From Neelides folsomi (taxonomy: Eukaryota; Arthropoda; Collembola; Neelipleona; Neelidae): 64,000 nucleotides of DNA. The DNA lies in NCBI GenBank assembly GCA_034687125.1, contig JAQGBZ010000009.1:496001-560000 (forward strand). Direction: 5' to 3'. Numbering within the stretch: position 1 is the stretch's first letter; the number at the start of each line of letters is the position of its first letter. A program made the translations under genes and the position numbers. The notes beneath the pieces were generated by a model that was not told where the DNA came from, ran no database searches, and was given only the letters and a program-made list of their open reading frames with translations. This document shows, one piece after another, positions 15,001-27,753 of the stretch.

Positions 15001-18000
15001 CATCAACACTTAAGAATTAAGAATGTCCTCTGCTTAGAGAAAGTGTTGAGAATCGGAATATTTTCCTCTTTGATATTTTTCCAATTAATCATAATAAACT
15101 TTTGGCAGACGACCGAGAAGAAAATTGTCAATTGGAATTCACGAGTTGAAAATAATAAAAATAGGGATAAAATGTGGTTCGAGTGAAAGGCCCCCTTCAA
15201 ACAACGCCCAAATTTAATATTTATACGCATATGAATAAATTTATGGGATTTGGCCCGTCGTGGGATTGTGAGCATGTGGAACAAATTATGCCATTTAGAT
15301 CTCTCATGTAAATCTGTTTTTACTTTTAGAAAACATTAAAACAATGAAAGGAACATAAATGGAAGGACATTATTTAAAAAAGCTTATCTGACTACAATGA
15401 GCTCATTTCTACAATAAGATGAGCTTCAAGTTCAATTCAGATATCAACTATTCACATTCATCACAATGAGATCTGATATTATAATATATTATAAAAAATG
15501 AACAATGCCATTAGCGACCTCTCAATCCCCTTCATGTTGGGAATCTATTTAGTAAATCTCTCTCATACACTTTGTACAGATTTCATTACAGCTCCTTTGA
15601 TTTTCCTCAAGAAGGTTCATCAGGAGGAATCTTGGAAGGAATAAATTGATTGCACAAATTCATTTAAACATTCAAGTCAAGGTGGATTCAACGAAGCGGA
15701 GATTCCTAATGGAATTCAAACATTTTTGCGGTCAGGCGGCAGGTGAAGCTCCATGATGAGAAAATCCTTCTTTTTTCCCAATTCCGACAAAGTTGAGTTT
15801 AAACACGTGAAATTAAACGATTTAAGGTATGAAGCATGAATACAGGTATACTATTTGCACCTGCATACTCATTTACTCATATTTTTCATACCTTCAACTC
15901 TTTGGACCTTTCTACAATTTAATGATCGAATTTTGAGGTTTCCATTTAAAAATGGCGGTTCACTCCCAGGTTTTATACGCGTCCTCAATAACGCGGAGGT
16001 TGAAAGGATCTCCTTAACAAAGGTCGACCTGGTCGGGGCTCGGAGGAATAATTAAACCAATGGGTTCTTAATTCCCTTTTATGACCCAAACTCATTATTT
16101 CTCATTGAAGCTGAAATTCCCAGGAGTCAAATCCGTCATTAAATAGGAGAGGAAAAAAGTTGATCATAGTCGGAATTGAGTCTTTTACAGTAAGTATAAA
16201 ACACCTCGTGGGGCTTTCATTAATTATCATTTTTACCCTCTCAATAAGAACAAGTTGGACATGGTAAAAATAGGAACTGTCCAGGTATAGGTAAATGAGA
16301 TGAATTGTTTAATAGTTTTACAAGGAGCCGCTAATGTTGAGAAACTCAATATTTTCATCACGAGGAATTTAAGAATAATAGGAGGATTATTGGGAAAAAG
16401 TCCCGTTGGGGCTCATTTGGATTTGGAATGACCGTAAGGGCCAGGAAATCAAAACCTCCCCAATTCCAACTTTTAATCATCCAAGGCCTTAAGGTTTATT
16501 TTGAATGGACAACAACCGTTTCCGTCCAAAAGATCCAAAATCTAACAAATACGGATCAAATTGTACAAATCTTCTTTCCACCTGCATTTTTGGACATTAG
16601 AGAGGTTGATGGGACGAGGTGAGGTGAGAACAAAGCATGGGGGAGGGAAAGGGAGTCCATGTAGGCTCGATAAGCAACCTCACATTTATGTAATGTCAGA
16701 ATCTTGATTCTTTGTCAACTCATCATGTAGTATTTTGGAAGGGATGTGAAGTTCTAAACTTGGTTTAAGTTTCTTAATAAACCACTGTAAGATCTCTCCT
16801 AAATAAACAAATTTCAACGGAACCTTATAATAAATCGATAATCTCGGTTATATTTACTTTATAACCACTGTCTACTCATAAATATACGGATATAACAAGG
16901 AAGCCTGACCGCTAAATTTGAATATATGAGGGAGTCCATGAGAGGACATGGGGCCTAACGGAGACTGGGGGAGTCCACACGTTGAGTCCAAAAGTCATTC
17001 TGCGCATTCGCGAAACCTTTGGACTGGACTGTCCTCACTTCCCCTCATCTCCAATCATCGTCTCTATTAATGCGGAAGATTCGAATCCTTTCCATTTCAC
17101 AACCTCCGTTCAACACCCCGAGACTCTCAATTTACTCCTGGCTTTTCTAACGGCTCTTTACGACCCCCAAAGCGCACACTTCAATTCACCTCCAATCAAC
17201 CATTTACAACAACACAATGATTTGAGTTGATCCTCAGTGAGTCATTTGAGGTAAAGGAGGGAATGACCAATTTTAACCTCTTTCCATTTCCACTCAAGGA
17301 GCAAAAATCCAATCATTCTCAATTATGGACCATTCAACCAAAAGGTCGAAGGTGAGTCAAAAGGTGGCAAATGATCAAAATGCAAATGAAACATCAAATC
17401 TCTCAAATCCGCTATTCAGTTAATTGGCACACTGAAGATGCAAAAGCTTAGATTTGGAATTCGCTTCCTTTCAAATTCCTCTCAGACATTGGAGGAAATT
17501 GTATAAAAGAATTAAAGTGAATTTAATATTAAAACCAGTAAAATAAGTTCTACTTAAGAATAAGGTATCTACATACATATACCTATCTGTAAATGTACCA
17601 TATTTTAAACATTTTGTATTTTTATGCCAATTGACTACATGCTATGCTAAGCAAATAGTACAGTATGTGTATTAATAATCTCATGTGTGTTTAACCTTAA
17701 TAAATTGTGTCCAACAAGTCGAACACTTTAGAAGACATCCACCTTGTATTTTCAAATGGGTTCTCAAATGACTCTCCCATTGTTGGAGTTTTAAAAGACA
17801 AATTTCCCCTCACCGCGAAACCCCAGTTGGTGGAAGGAACCCCTTGAAAAAATCCCTTTCTTATTCGTTTCCCTTTTTAAATTCCTCCTTGTGCCAGTCA
17901 AATTTTCAATGTCGCCCATCTGCGACAGTTTCCAATTTATTTACCAAATCTCTGCACTTGGCACAATTGACTGTCACTTGGGCTCAAATTAATTGACCAA

Positions 18001-20122
18001 CAACCATATGGTAAATGATGGTAATAATTCATCTCTTAAAAAGTAAAAGATGTAATTGGTAATTTGATGATATGAATGAATTATTGGAGTTCGCACAAAA
18101 ACCATTGGTTTCTTCTTCTCATCTGACACATATGGAATAGATAGAATTTGTAGTTTATAAAGGTGTTAATGAAAGCACGTCATAAATTCCTTGGGTTATT
18201 ATTGCCATATATGCGGTTCCTTTTATTACAAAGAGCTTCAATGAACTTCAATAATGTGAACTTATGAAGCATAATTTGTCCAATTGGTTCGCTCCTAATT
18301 TCTCACTAATACACTTTGAGGTACATAAGTACATATAAAGTACCATACATATCTGTATTTGTATTTGTGGATTTCATATGGGTGTGTTATTAAGTTGATT
18401 CATAGTTGGGAAAAATGAAGGTTGGAGCGTGAGAAAGTTTGGGAGGTAACAGACAATCATGAAAGTACAAATCACTGGTAGCTTTGTACTTATTTTAGAC
18501 TCGTTTTGAAGGCAAAGTGGATCAAAATTTTCCAAATGGCCAAGAAACCTCTGTTGACAGCCCAAATGGCACACTGGGGATCTCAACTTCTCACTCTCTC
18601 AAAATAATCTCAAATGATCCGCAAATCTCGGTTTGATTGGAAAATTGGGAATGGGCTTTCAAGGATCTTTCAATCCCTTCTTAAACAATGCCCATGAAAT
18701 GAATGGTGTGTTTGGGGAGTCAAATAAGGAATTTGGGTATTCCAATGCCAAGGTTTTCCTTCCTTTATAAAATCTATTGATTTCAATCATTTACTTCACT
18801 TATTGACTAAGAACCATTAAAATGTTGAATTATGACCATTGATATAACTATACATATATGTATAATTCATATAAGTATATGAAACTAATCTAACTAATAT
18901 GCATTTAACCAATTCTATATTTGTGCATATGTATTATATTTCGTATTTTGCATTTTCTTTATTTCCTAGCCCAAAAGGCAAACACGCAATCAACCCACGT
19001 TCATTTTTCACTCGTGAGTCTTTCTCAAAAAAGTGCCACTTTAATATTTAACTTATTACATTTACATATTTTAAAACTCATCGTCAAGATTTCAACATCT
19101 TCTGACTGAGGAAGCTTCTCTATAAGGCAAGATGAACCTGATGAGATGAATTGAAGAATGACAATGAGAAAGAAAAGTATGGGTTTAAATGAGAAAATTT
19201 CCAGGACAATCTTTATCATTATTGCGAGTGGGAAGGAGGAGGAATTGTAATTAAACTCCTATCTTAATTGATCATGATAAAAATGAAAGGGAGTTTTAAG
19301 AGAGAAATGAAAGTTCCTCCCGTTTCTCATCCATTTACTTCAAGAGAGAGATTCAAATAATGTTTATTTACCTTTTTAATCTCATAATTCGGATATTAGG
19401 AAATATCTCGAAAACACTAAAAAATATTTTCATTTCAAATAACCATGGATCATTTATTCAATGATAGCAAAAACTCTCTCTATTTACCTCCATGAAAGTG
19501 GTAGAATATTGAAGAGTTCTTATAGCTTATCTTAAATAGGAATTTTTAAACTAACCACTGTATTTATAATATTAAAAAGAATACATTCCAAACAACTAAT
19601 CCTCACTGTCCAGTCGTTGTTAAAAAGGTCAGAGATCTCAAAGTGTCAAGATGAATAAATTAAGCTCATTTTTAAACCTTTTCTGTTCCGCCCTTCTTTT
19701 ATAGGAAATTTGTATTGTGGAGATTTTGAAAAAAGGCATTCGTGTTTTCATTCATTCCATATGGCATTGACGAAATACGATAACACTCACAATCCTCCAT
19801 TTCCACATTCAAGTTTAATCCAATGAACTGTTACATGCCTTAATATCTTCCATATGTATTGTATTTACAGTCGTAATACTTCACAATCCCACATGACATT
19901 TTTGTAATATTTCTCTCCCCCACACAACCGGACGACATTTGAAGTTTGTAAAACTAAAAAGCTTCAAACCTCCATTTTGTGTGAAAATATCCAAGTTGAA
20001 AATATGCAAGTTCGTAAATAGTTTATCAAAAATCAATTGGACTCGAATTCTGAATAAAATTCTAAACTATTTGGAATGTCAATTTTATGATTCTGAAGGT
20101 GAATTTGTAAAAATAATCTTAC
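1..20122. other. Gene-poor AT-rich region
   Basis: No gene is supportable here. Open frames are all under 100 codons, lack recognisable motifs and are not linked by convincing splice sites. The DNA is dominated by A/T-rich simple sequence with TATGTATA-type runs. Small GC-richer patches occur near 3160-3240, 4690-4900, 8090-8250, 10120-10320 and 16950-17230, but none reads as a known protein. The stretch may be intergenic, or intron of the minus-strand BICDR-like gene whose only visible exon is at 20123-20326. Confidence 0.6.
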
Positions 20123-20326
20123 CTCGAGTTTTTGGGTGTATTCTTCAGTGATTCGTTCATTTTGCCTCGAAAGCTCCTCGTTCTTGTCCAGGAGGGCTTT
20201 GCCGAGTTCGGCGGCCAAAATCAAGTCTTTTTCCTTTTGCCTGAGTTGTTCGTGGACGTCGTCGCCCTCTGGTCGGTCCGCCATTGCCATCACGTACTCC
20301 TCGAGCCGTTTCATGGCCGACACCAT
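20123..20326 (-). CDS. BICD-related (BICDR/BICDL) adaptor, single N-terminal exon, partial
   Basis: Exon of a coiled-coil dynein/kinesin cargo adaptor of the BICD-related family, which links Rab vesicles to microtubule motors. The first ATG of the open frame is at 20326. About 30 residues on, the peptide holds the family signature LRQKEKDLILAAELGKALL followed by NEELSRQNERITEEY, close to remembered BICDL1 (IRQKEKDLVLAARLGKALL). The exon ends in a strong donor, GAG followed by GTAAGATT, at 20122. No later exon was found to the left, so the rest lies beyond a very long intron or is missing. The true start may be in an upstream exon, since an acceptor-like TTTCTTAG precedes the frame. TRAK and CDR2 proteins have a similar LAAxLGxxLL box and are the main alternatives. 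Confidence 0.65.
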
Positions 20327-23300
20327 CACACACACATCACAGCAGTCGAAATGTCGACTAAGAAACCATCCCACTCAACTCACCAAAAAATTTCGTCGCC
20401 TCATCCTGAAATATTAAAAATTCAATTCAAACACTTCCAAATCTCAAATATCAATATTAGCCCTTTTCTCCAATCTCATGTTTCACAAAGATGTCGAACA
20501 ATTTCCAATTATTGTTATATGAAAGAATTGTGTAGGATATTCTGAGGTTCTAACCCATATAACTAGATATATAACTATTAGTACAGTTTTTGGGCATGGT
20601 TTGTATCAAGTAGATTATGAGGAAAAAAATCCTCATTCACCCAATTCTCACCTTCGCTGAGTGAATAAGTAATGAATGGAATTTGTATTTGAAGCAGAAA
20701 CTTGTGAGTTTTGTGAGGTAATGACTCTTTCTTTTGGTCGATTAGATATTCAAATGAGCCTTGTCCCTATGTACTTATTGCAAACATCTCCTTCATCGTG
20801 TCACGAACATCATTATTGGAATAGAAACAAGCAAATGATCAAAACTCCCCGTCTTCACTCCACTCACGTTAAGAGCATGGAGGAACAAATGACTTAATGC
20901 TTCTTCCCAGACAAATGTAATAAAGTAGAACCAGGAGAATAAATATCAATTTTATGACTCAACTTCACAATATCAAAACATTGGTAATATTCTTCGGAGT
21001 TCAATTACCAACTCCAGGGATAGTTAAATAATAATAATATATAATTTAATTTTTATATTCCTTAACAATAGTAATATTTGGAATTCTTCTCTTAATGTGA
21101 CTATTTGTTTGTTATCATAGTAGCAAAGAATTAGCCAATAAGTCTGAAGGAAAATGAAAAAGATAAATTGAAGCCCTAAAGACAATTAAATAAATTTCAA
21201 TGTATTTAGTATACTAGACATACAAATATTGTATCTTTACTTATTAAATGCAAAATTTGGTACTTGAGAAATTTGAGATAAAATGGCCCTAAGCAATTAT
21301 AAATATAAATAGGGAATGACAAATCGCAATGAAATCATGAAATTGATTTCAAATAGCAAATACTTAAATTTTGTTCGATTTTGGTATAGACTATAGACTA
21401 TAAAATAAGGTATGTTTACAAGGGAAGAAAATGAGGAATTGAGTCTGTAAGATAGATTGAGATAGGAAACATGCCAAAGGATAATTACCAATCTGATTCA
21501 TTTGGCTCATTGTCTTCCCACTTGGGGAAAAAAGAATTCCTTCGTTCAATTTCTCTCTCTACCAAATCTCTGGCTGAGTCTTTAAAGGGAAACGGAAGAC
21601 CGCAGTTGCCAATAAAGAAACTCATTTACATTTCCACCTCAATCTTTTGGAAACTCGGAGTTAAAGGGTTTTTGTATCAATATGCGAATCCCAATGGGAA
21701 CATATTGATATATTGGATAATGAGTAACTTAACTTATTAGGAAAACTTTTGTGTGTAAAGTAAAGTATAGAAGAAATGAAGCGAATCGTAATGTAAAATT
21801 GACCTCAAGAGTATTGATCCATCAGCCCCATTTCACGGAGGTATTTAACTGGCGAATGTCCCCGTTTTGTCCCTGGAAAAACCCGATGGTTTGCTTGACG
21901 ATGGTCGAGTTGTTCCTTTGCTGAGCACTTCCAACTTACTGAGCCCACCTGTCCCAATCACCCTCTTACCCTCACCTGTCTCCCCTTCTCGCCCCCACAA
22001 GCCCCAAACCCACCCAACCAGACCATCGTTCGAAAAAGACCAAGTCGCCTCTCTTTAATTAATTTAATTATCTTCACGTCATTCCAACATCTTCGTTTCC
22101 CTCACACGAGAAGATTTCTTTTTAATTAAATCTTACACCATGGAACAAATAATTTAAACATGAAACACACATAGTAATGTAAGAATTTTTAATCGTTCAT
22201 CATTTTTTTAAATATTGTTTTGATTAACCTTATTGGAAAAGAATTGGGGATTAAATAGCCATTCTTAATTGGTTTGGTAATTGACTCATTCTATAATCAA
22301 CGATTGATAAACATACTTTATATAGGATGTGAAAGGATTGGTTTTTCAATACACAATAGTTCACAATGCCTAGTTATATAACATACATATGTATTTATGG
22401 ATGAAATTCCCAATTGAATACAGGGAGCATATATTGAGTAATCAAAATAATGATCTAATGATGTTCGATCCCAATAAAAAATCAATGTGTAATTAATTAT
22501 TCTGTTCTTAATTGGCTCACCTTATCCACTTCCTATATATTTACAATTTAGGTAATAAGGACCATTACCATTGTTTATGAACCATCTAAGAGATCATTAA
22601 AAATAACGTACAAATGGTTGTTGAGGCCGAACATTTTCATATAAATAATAAATGAAAAAATGTGAAGTTGAAGGACGAGTTGTTGAGTTTTATTAATTTT
22701 GGAAATATCGTGAAGCAGAAAAGAATTGCATAATAAATCGAAGGTTTAATCTATTTCGTTTGAAGCCAATCGATAGTCGAGCGATATGAGTTGAGCATAG
22801 GGGAAATGCATTGGATTATTTGTTATAATTTACAACTCTCCCCTTATCCTCGTATGAGTCGTGAAATGACGACAATGACGGTGTGCTTATTACAATCCCC
22901 ATAACGAATCTCAATAGAGTTGATGACTAACATTCGATAATAAATATACAATCAAAATAAACATTAAGTGTATTATACTAATTGGATAAAATTATATTAA
23001 GGGCGTGTGCTGTGAGCAACTCACTAGTTAAACTATCAAATAAAACCTCACTAGATTACAAGAGTGAGATCTGAAAGTTTACGGGGCATTATGAGTTTAT
23101 AGGAGCAAGTTTTTCTCTTAAAATTTACCAGACCTTCGTGAATTGTTGGCTATATTGGAAAATTCCCCAAGAACTAACAAAGTTTATAAATTATATTGTT
23201 TATAAATTAGAAAAGAATTAAAATTTTGCCATTTATAAATCCAATTTAAATTATTGACAATCACTAAATATGAAAGTATAATTAAAATAAAATTGTTATT

Positions 23301-23536
23301 GAGTAAATGAAACGAATGGTTCTATGCTGTGTGGTTGAAAACAAGATCGATTCTTGGGGGTAATATAAGACATTAAAGCGGGCAATAAGCGATTTTGTAG
23401 ATTTAGCGGGGACTAAAGGCTGCTACTTATAGTCTTCGTAAGTTCTTTCGAGATTTTTCCCACATCAATTCCGGACGGACTCCGTGACCTTCTTCAACTT
23501 CTGTAAATTTGTAATTAAAGTCGCTTTACAACCAAG
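20327..23536. other. Intergenic region upstream of CHCHD2
   Basis: AT-rich, with no supported gene. It should hold the 5' region of the minus-strand BICDR-like gene and the promoter of CHCHD2. A GC-richer patch at about 21880-22050 is open on the plus strand for 63 codons, but it is proline/serine-rich low-complexity sequence without a recognisable family or good flanking splice sites. Confidence 0.5.
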
Positions 23537-24415
23537 ATGCCTCGCCGTGGAAGGAGCCCAAGCCCTTCAAGGGCCCCTGCAAGAGCCCCAGCAAGAGCCG
23601 CTCCTCCACCCAGGTACCCTTTTTAAAGTTCAAGTTAAATATCTATTACCACACCACCGACACCGACGTAGTTAACTTCCACGCATCCTCAATTCACAGA
23701 CTGATTTAATTTCCAAATCCAAATTAGAATTTGACCTTTAAGAAACATTTTCAAAGCAAATTCATTTAATATTGCTAAAATTAGACGATTATTAATTATT
23801 TGTGCCATCCCACGTCGTCATAATGATGATCCTTGGATTTCATCATCCTTCCATCCACAAGAATTCTTCCATTATATTTATAGATCCTTGACTCATTTAA
23901 TATAATTATAGAGATTTAAGTCGCACTGAAAATTATTTTGAAATAAATCTAGTTAAATTATTATTTTCCCAGGAGTCAAGTTCCAGTTCAGGCTTCTCCG
24001 CCACCAAGTCAGATGATGGCTCCTGCAGCAGCCGCCCCTCAGCAACCCGGACTTCTTAAGCAAATGGCTGTGACTGCTGGAGGTGTCGCCGTTGGATCGG
24101 CCGTCGTAATTCCAATCAATTAAATATCCCCTAGGCCCAATTACCAACCTTTGTTTTTGCCAGGGACACGTGGTCGGCCACGCTCTTGTCGGCGGAATGG
24201 GCGGCGGAGGTTCCGGTGCAGCTGAGGCCGCTCATGCTCCGGCCCAACAACCACCGCAACAGCAATATGGCGGTGCTAGTGGCGGGGAACCAGCATGTGC
24301 TTGGGAACTTCGCCAGTTCATCCAATGCGCTCAGAACCAAAGCGACCTCACGCTTTGCGAAGGCTTTAACGAGGCCTTGCGCCAATGCAAGCAAGGACAA
24401 TCCTTCGCCCCATGA
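23537..24415 (+). CDS. CHCHD2: CHCHD2/CHCHD10-type twin CX9C mitochondrial protein
   Basis: Three exons: 23537-23613, 23973-24105 and 24164-24415, joined in frame to 153 aa (human CHCHD2 has 151). The protein acts in the mitochondrial intermembrane space near MICOS and cytochrome oxidase, and in the nucleus under stress. The N-terminus is basic and rich in Arg/Ser/Pro/Ala, as for a mitochondrial presequence. A central hydrophobic Gly/Ala/Val segment contains the family motif [16 protein letters not shown], with an intron inserted exactly between V and GH. The C-terminal CHCH domain has two CX9C pairs, [11 protein letters not shown] and [11 protein letters not shown]. The CAQNQ and LCEGFNEAL blocks are near-identical to the human protein. 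Introns are GT-AG. The gene converges on BRF1. Confidence 0.95.
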
Positions 24416-24495
24416 AGACACTTCAAGAGAGTCAGCAGTTAAAACATAGTTGTAGTAACTGGGTACTTGAGCACAACAGCCAACCCTTATTGATA

Positions 24496-24501
24496 AATAA
24501 A
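24496..24501 (+). promoter_or_regulatory. Poly(A) signal AATAAA of CHCHD2
   Basis: AATAAA 81 nt after the CHCHD2 stop codon, in the right strand and place for a short 3' UTR. Confidence 0.6.
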
Positions 24502-24528
24502 TGACTAATGACTCATTAAAAATTTTAA

Positions 24529-24534
24529 TTTATT
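24529..24534 (-). promoter_or_regulatory. Possible poly(A) signal of BRF1
   Basis: TTTATT on the plus strand reads AATAAA on the BRF1 strand, about 235 nt after its stop codon. If used, the BRF1 3' UTR would contain the whole tandem repeat at 24581-24760. Confidence 0.4.
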
Positions 24535-24580
24535 TAAATGTCACAAATCGTAAAAAGCAATCCCGGTGTTCCATGTCAAG

Positions 24581-24760
24581 GTTCCGTTCCGTTGTTTAAG
24601 GTCCCGTTCAGTTCTTTAAGGTTCCTTTCTGGTCCTCAAGGTTCCGTTCTGTTTTTTAAGGTTCCGTTGTTTAAGGTTCCGTTCCGTTATTTAAGGTTCC
24701 GTTGCGTTCTTTAAGGTTGTTCAAGGAACGAACTTGTTCTTTAAGGTTCGGTTCCTCAAG
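24581..24760. repeat. Degenerate 20-bp tandem repeat between CHCHD2 and BRF1
   Basis: Ten units in one register, each ending in TTTAAG or TCAAG and mostly starting GTTCC. Unit lengths are 20, 20, 20, 20, 15, 20, 20, 10, 20 and 15 nt, so every departure from 20 is a multiple of five. This suggests a pentamer (GTTCC) substructure. The consensus is about GTTCCGTTCCGTTNTTTAAG. The array sits just downstream of the BRF1 stop codon (24770). Confidence 0.9.
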
Positions 24761-24769
24761 CCATGTTGA

Positions 24770-27281
24770 TCAAAATTCCATTGTTTCTTCTTCCCCCTTG
24801 GAATTCGCATTCAATTTTTTCAAAACATCATAGTTGATTTTTGTTGAGATCTTTCGCTCCATTAACATGATCTTGATAGCCTCATCTTTAAAATTAAAAA
24901 ATTAAAATGGTCGAATTAGGAAAGCATTTTGATCAGATTTCATAATAAGTGTCATAACATGAGAAAAGAATTATTCAAATCCTCACTTGCGCTTTTTGCA
25001 TGAAAAGTTGCTTTAACTTTGACAGGTTTCTTCTTCTTGGCCTTTTTCTCAGTCTTTCCTTCTCGTAGATCTTTTTCTATTTGTTCTTGTTTCACTAAAA
25101 AATAACAATTTAGTTTAATTTTAATCATTTTCATTTAAATTTTATAACAAAAATTTCATCTTTTGACGTTACTTCTTTGTTGAGTTATGTATTCCGAATT
25201 AAGTTGTTCCCAAAGGTGAGTTTTCCTGGCGACTTCTCTTTCGTTCATAATGTAGCCGTCAAGCTCGGCATCGTCAATTCCTTCAAGTGAAAGTTCTTCA
25301 TCGTCTACTTTGCTTTGTTCCGTCTCAAGAGATTCTAAACATTCTAATAAATAAATCCAAATAATTAGACACGACATTCTTAATTAAACACATAAATATG
25401 ATTAATTTCTATATATGTTACTTATTAAATTTAACATTTTGCTAAACTTTATTTATCTTTGCCTAGAGGTGCTGAGCTTTCCAGGTCGATGGAAGTAGGA
25501 GGCGGCATAAGCAACATATCCACTTCTTTGGTTAAAGGTGGCTGTTCCAAAGCAATAGTGTTCGGTTCTTCAATGACCTCCACAGGGTCAGTAATGAATT
25601 CGTTGATGGCGCAAAGTGTAGTTTCCATAATGAACCGAGAAGTATCTTCATCTTCTAAACGAATGACCTCGATGCTGGGCGAGGGCGAGGGCGGAGGGGC
25701 TACAAGTTTAAAAATTAACACCCGAGTTAAAATAAATGGAAAACTCACTTTCTTTATCTTTCGCTGTTCGTTTTCGTCTCTTTTCCAATTCTTCGTCTAT
25801 TTTTCTTTGAATGTCCTTAAATTCAAGATTTACTTCCCCGTCCAAAAGCTAAAAATTCAATAAGTTCAAATGCGTGAAAATTCATCCTCTTAAATTAAGA
25901 GTCTTAATAATTTAGATTTCGCAAGTAATTTCCAAAATGTTATTTTCACAATTTATAATCATTTTTATGAAAAATAGGTAATTTATGCATTTGAACCTTT
26001 TGTAACATTTCTCTATCCTTAATTCTTGCTGCTTTAAAAGATGGAGGATCGTGTTCCTCTTCAAGATCCACCGACATGAACTCGTCGAGAGTGAGAGAAC
26101 TCGAAGGAGTTTCGCCAAATTCAATCAAGCTAAAAATTGATTAAATCGATTAAATGTTTCCAAGTGAAAAGACCCATCATATCATATTTTTTGTTGGCTT
26201 ACCGTTTTCTAAGAGTTGTCTCGTGGACTTTAACAACGTTGATAACGTCTTGCACACTTCTAGAAAACGAGTGCAACCTTGCGGCAATTAATAAAGCTGA
26301 AAGAAAGAAAAATAATCTTGGCCTCAAATCACACGAATTAATTGATAAATTTAAAATTCCTCACCAGCTCCACATAAACCTGAAGGTCTTCGTCCTAAAT
26401 GGATCCAATCCCTTTTCATGCGCTGGACAAGACGAAGGGCCGTCATGGCCACATCATGGGTCTTTTCGGCCAAATTGAACTTGTGGGCGAATCTGAGGAT
26501 GTACATGCAAGGATCCACGGCAGGAATATTAATGAACAAAGCCCGAGAGATTTGGACGTAAGCACGTCCAAGGGCATAAACGTCGATTTGAGCAATATCG
26601 CTGAAATCGATTAGAAGGTCTGGAAAATTAAAACAAGGTAAATGAAAAGTTCTTCAATCTCCATCAAAATTTTTAATTCTTAACTCCAATTTTGGTAATT
26701 GTCCTTACGCGGAGTTCCTTCAATTCTACAGGTCATGTAGACGCAAGCGGCTATAGTTAAAGCATTTTTTCTCCCTTTGGTCAATTGTTTATGTAGGGCC
26801 ATTTTGAAAAAATTAAACGCGACATCAACGCAATGTTGGTTTAACCTAAAATTGAAAAGTAAAAAATGTTATTAAAAAATTAGAATCATTTTAATTATCT
26901 AGATATCATCAAAATAATATTTATTGCGGGTATTAAAAAAAGTAAATTTTGATTATTAGTAAGTAAAAGTTACCTTAATTGTTGGGCAACCTCGTTAATT
27001 TTCTTTTTTGCGGATTTGAGTGTGAGCTCTCTGGATTCTTTAGAAATTCCGGAATGAAATCCGGTGGTTGCAGAGGAAATTCCTCCACCTCTGCTCTCAA
27101 TTGACACAAATTGACCAATTGCCGAGGAACCTCCATGTCCATTTTCTTCAAACGCGACCTCCGAGACGATGATGGATTCTTCGAGGACAAACCCACAATT
27201 GGTGCAAACTGAGTTCCCTCGTGTGGGATCGTTGTCGATCTCGCTGCACCCGCATTGTTTGCAACTCGTAACACCAGACAT
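24770..27281 (-). CDS. BRF1: TFIIIB subunit BRF1 (RNA polymerase III initiation factor)
   Basis: Ten exons on the minus strand: 27281-26974, 26845-26709, 26619-26365, 26296-26203, 26129-25997, 25848-25749, 25699-25463, 25343-25173, 25094-24987 and 24885-24770. They join in frame to 552 aa (human 677). BRF1 recruits Pol III to tRNA and 5S promoters with TBP and BDP1. The N-terminal zinc ribbon has CKQC and CTNC pairs (C7, C10, C25, C28). Two cyclin-like TFIIB repeats follow, with [33 protein letters not shown] and [18 protein letters not shown]. Later blocks match the TBP-binding homology region ([18 protein letters not shown], then [19 protein letters not shown]). ATG 27281 is the first true ATG of the frame. 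Intron 7 needs a GC donor (CTAG then GCAAAG); reading through it meets a stop at 25449. Intron 5 has a weak GTTCAA donor. Confidence 0.92.
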
Positions 27282-27753
27282 TTTGCTCACCTTTGGTCCA
27301 ATTTCATTAATAAACTAATCACAACATAATCCTTCCTTATCAACTTATCATTAAATAAAATTAAGTACAAAGAATTTAAACAATGATGAAATCGTGTTCT
27401 CTATTAACTATTAACAATATGGCTATAAGGCTATATGGCATCGTATGCCCCAATGAGAATGAGCGCTGAGGATGAGCTAAATTGTATGCATTTCCATGTA
27501 TTTTTTAAATTTACCGGTCATTGTAAAACACCATTCCTGCTCTTAGTGCGTTGAAGATAAGAATGACTCTACATGCCCCAATGAAAGAGAAACATTGGGG
27601 AATGGGTCATTTTAGTTATAAAATAAATTTAAAATGTTTGTAACAAGTGCGAGAACCATTTATTTTCATTCCATTGTTGTGTGTGACGGGAGGGAACTAG
27701 AAATCACTCTTAAAGACGATTAAGTGACAGGCAATGATAATACAGGGGCGTCT
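27282..27753. other. Gap between BRF1 start and POLDIP2 stop
   Basis: No coding sequence was seen in these 472 nt. They should hold the BRF1 promoter/5' UTR and the POLDIP2 3' UTR, because both genes point left. Confidence 0.6.
27659..27664 (-). promoter_or_regulatory. Poly(A) signal of POLDIP2
   Basis: TTTATT on the plus strand is AATAAA on the POLDIP2 strand, about 90 nt past the stop codon at 27754. Confidence 0.55.

Noticed and set aside
21867-22058. Proline/serine-rich 63-codon plus ORF
   Set aside because: Low-complexity, with no splice partners or homologue. The GC patch may be a BICDR 5' exon or regulatory, but nothing supports either.
24131-24421. 96-codon minus-strand frame
   Set aside because: Exact antisense shadow of CHCHD2 exon 3.
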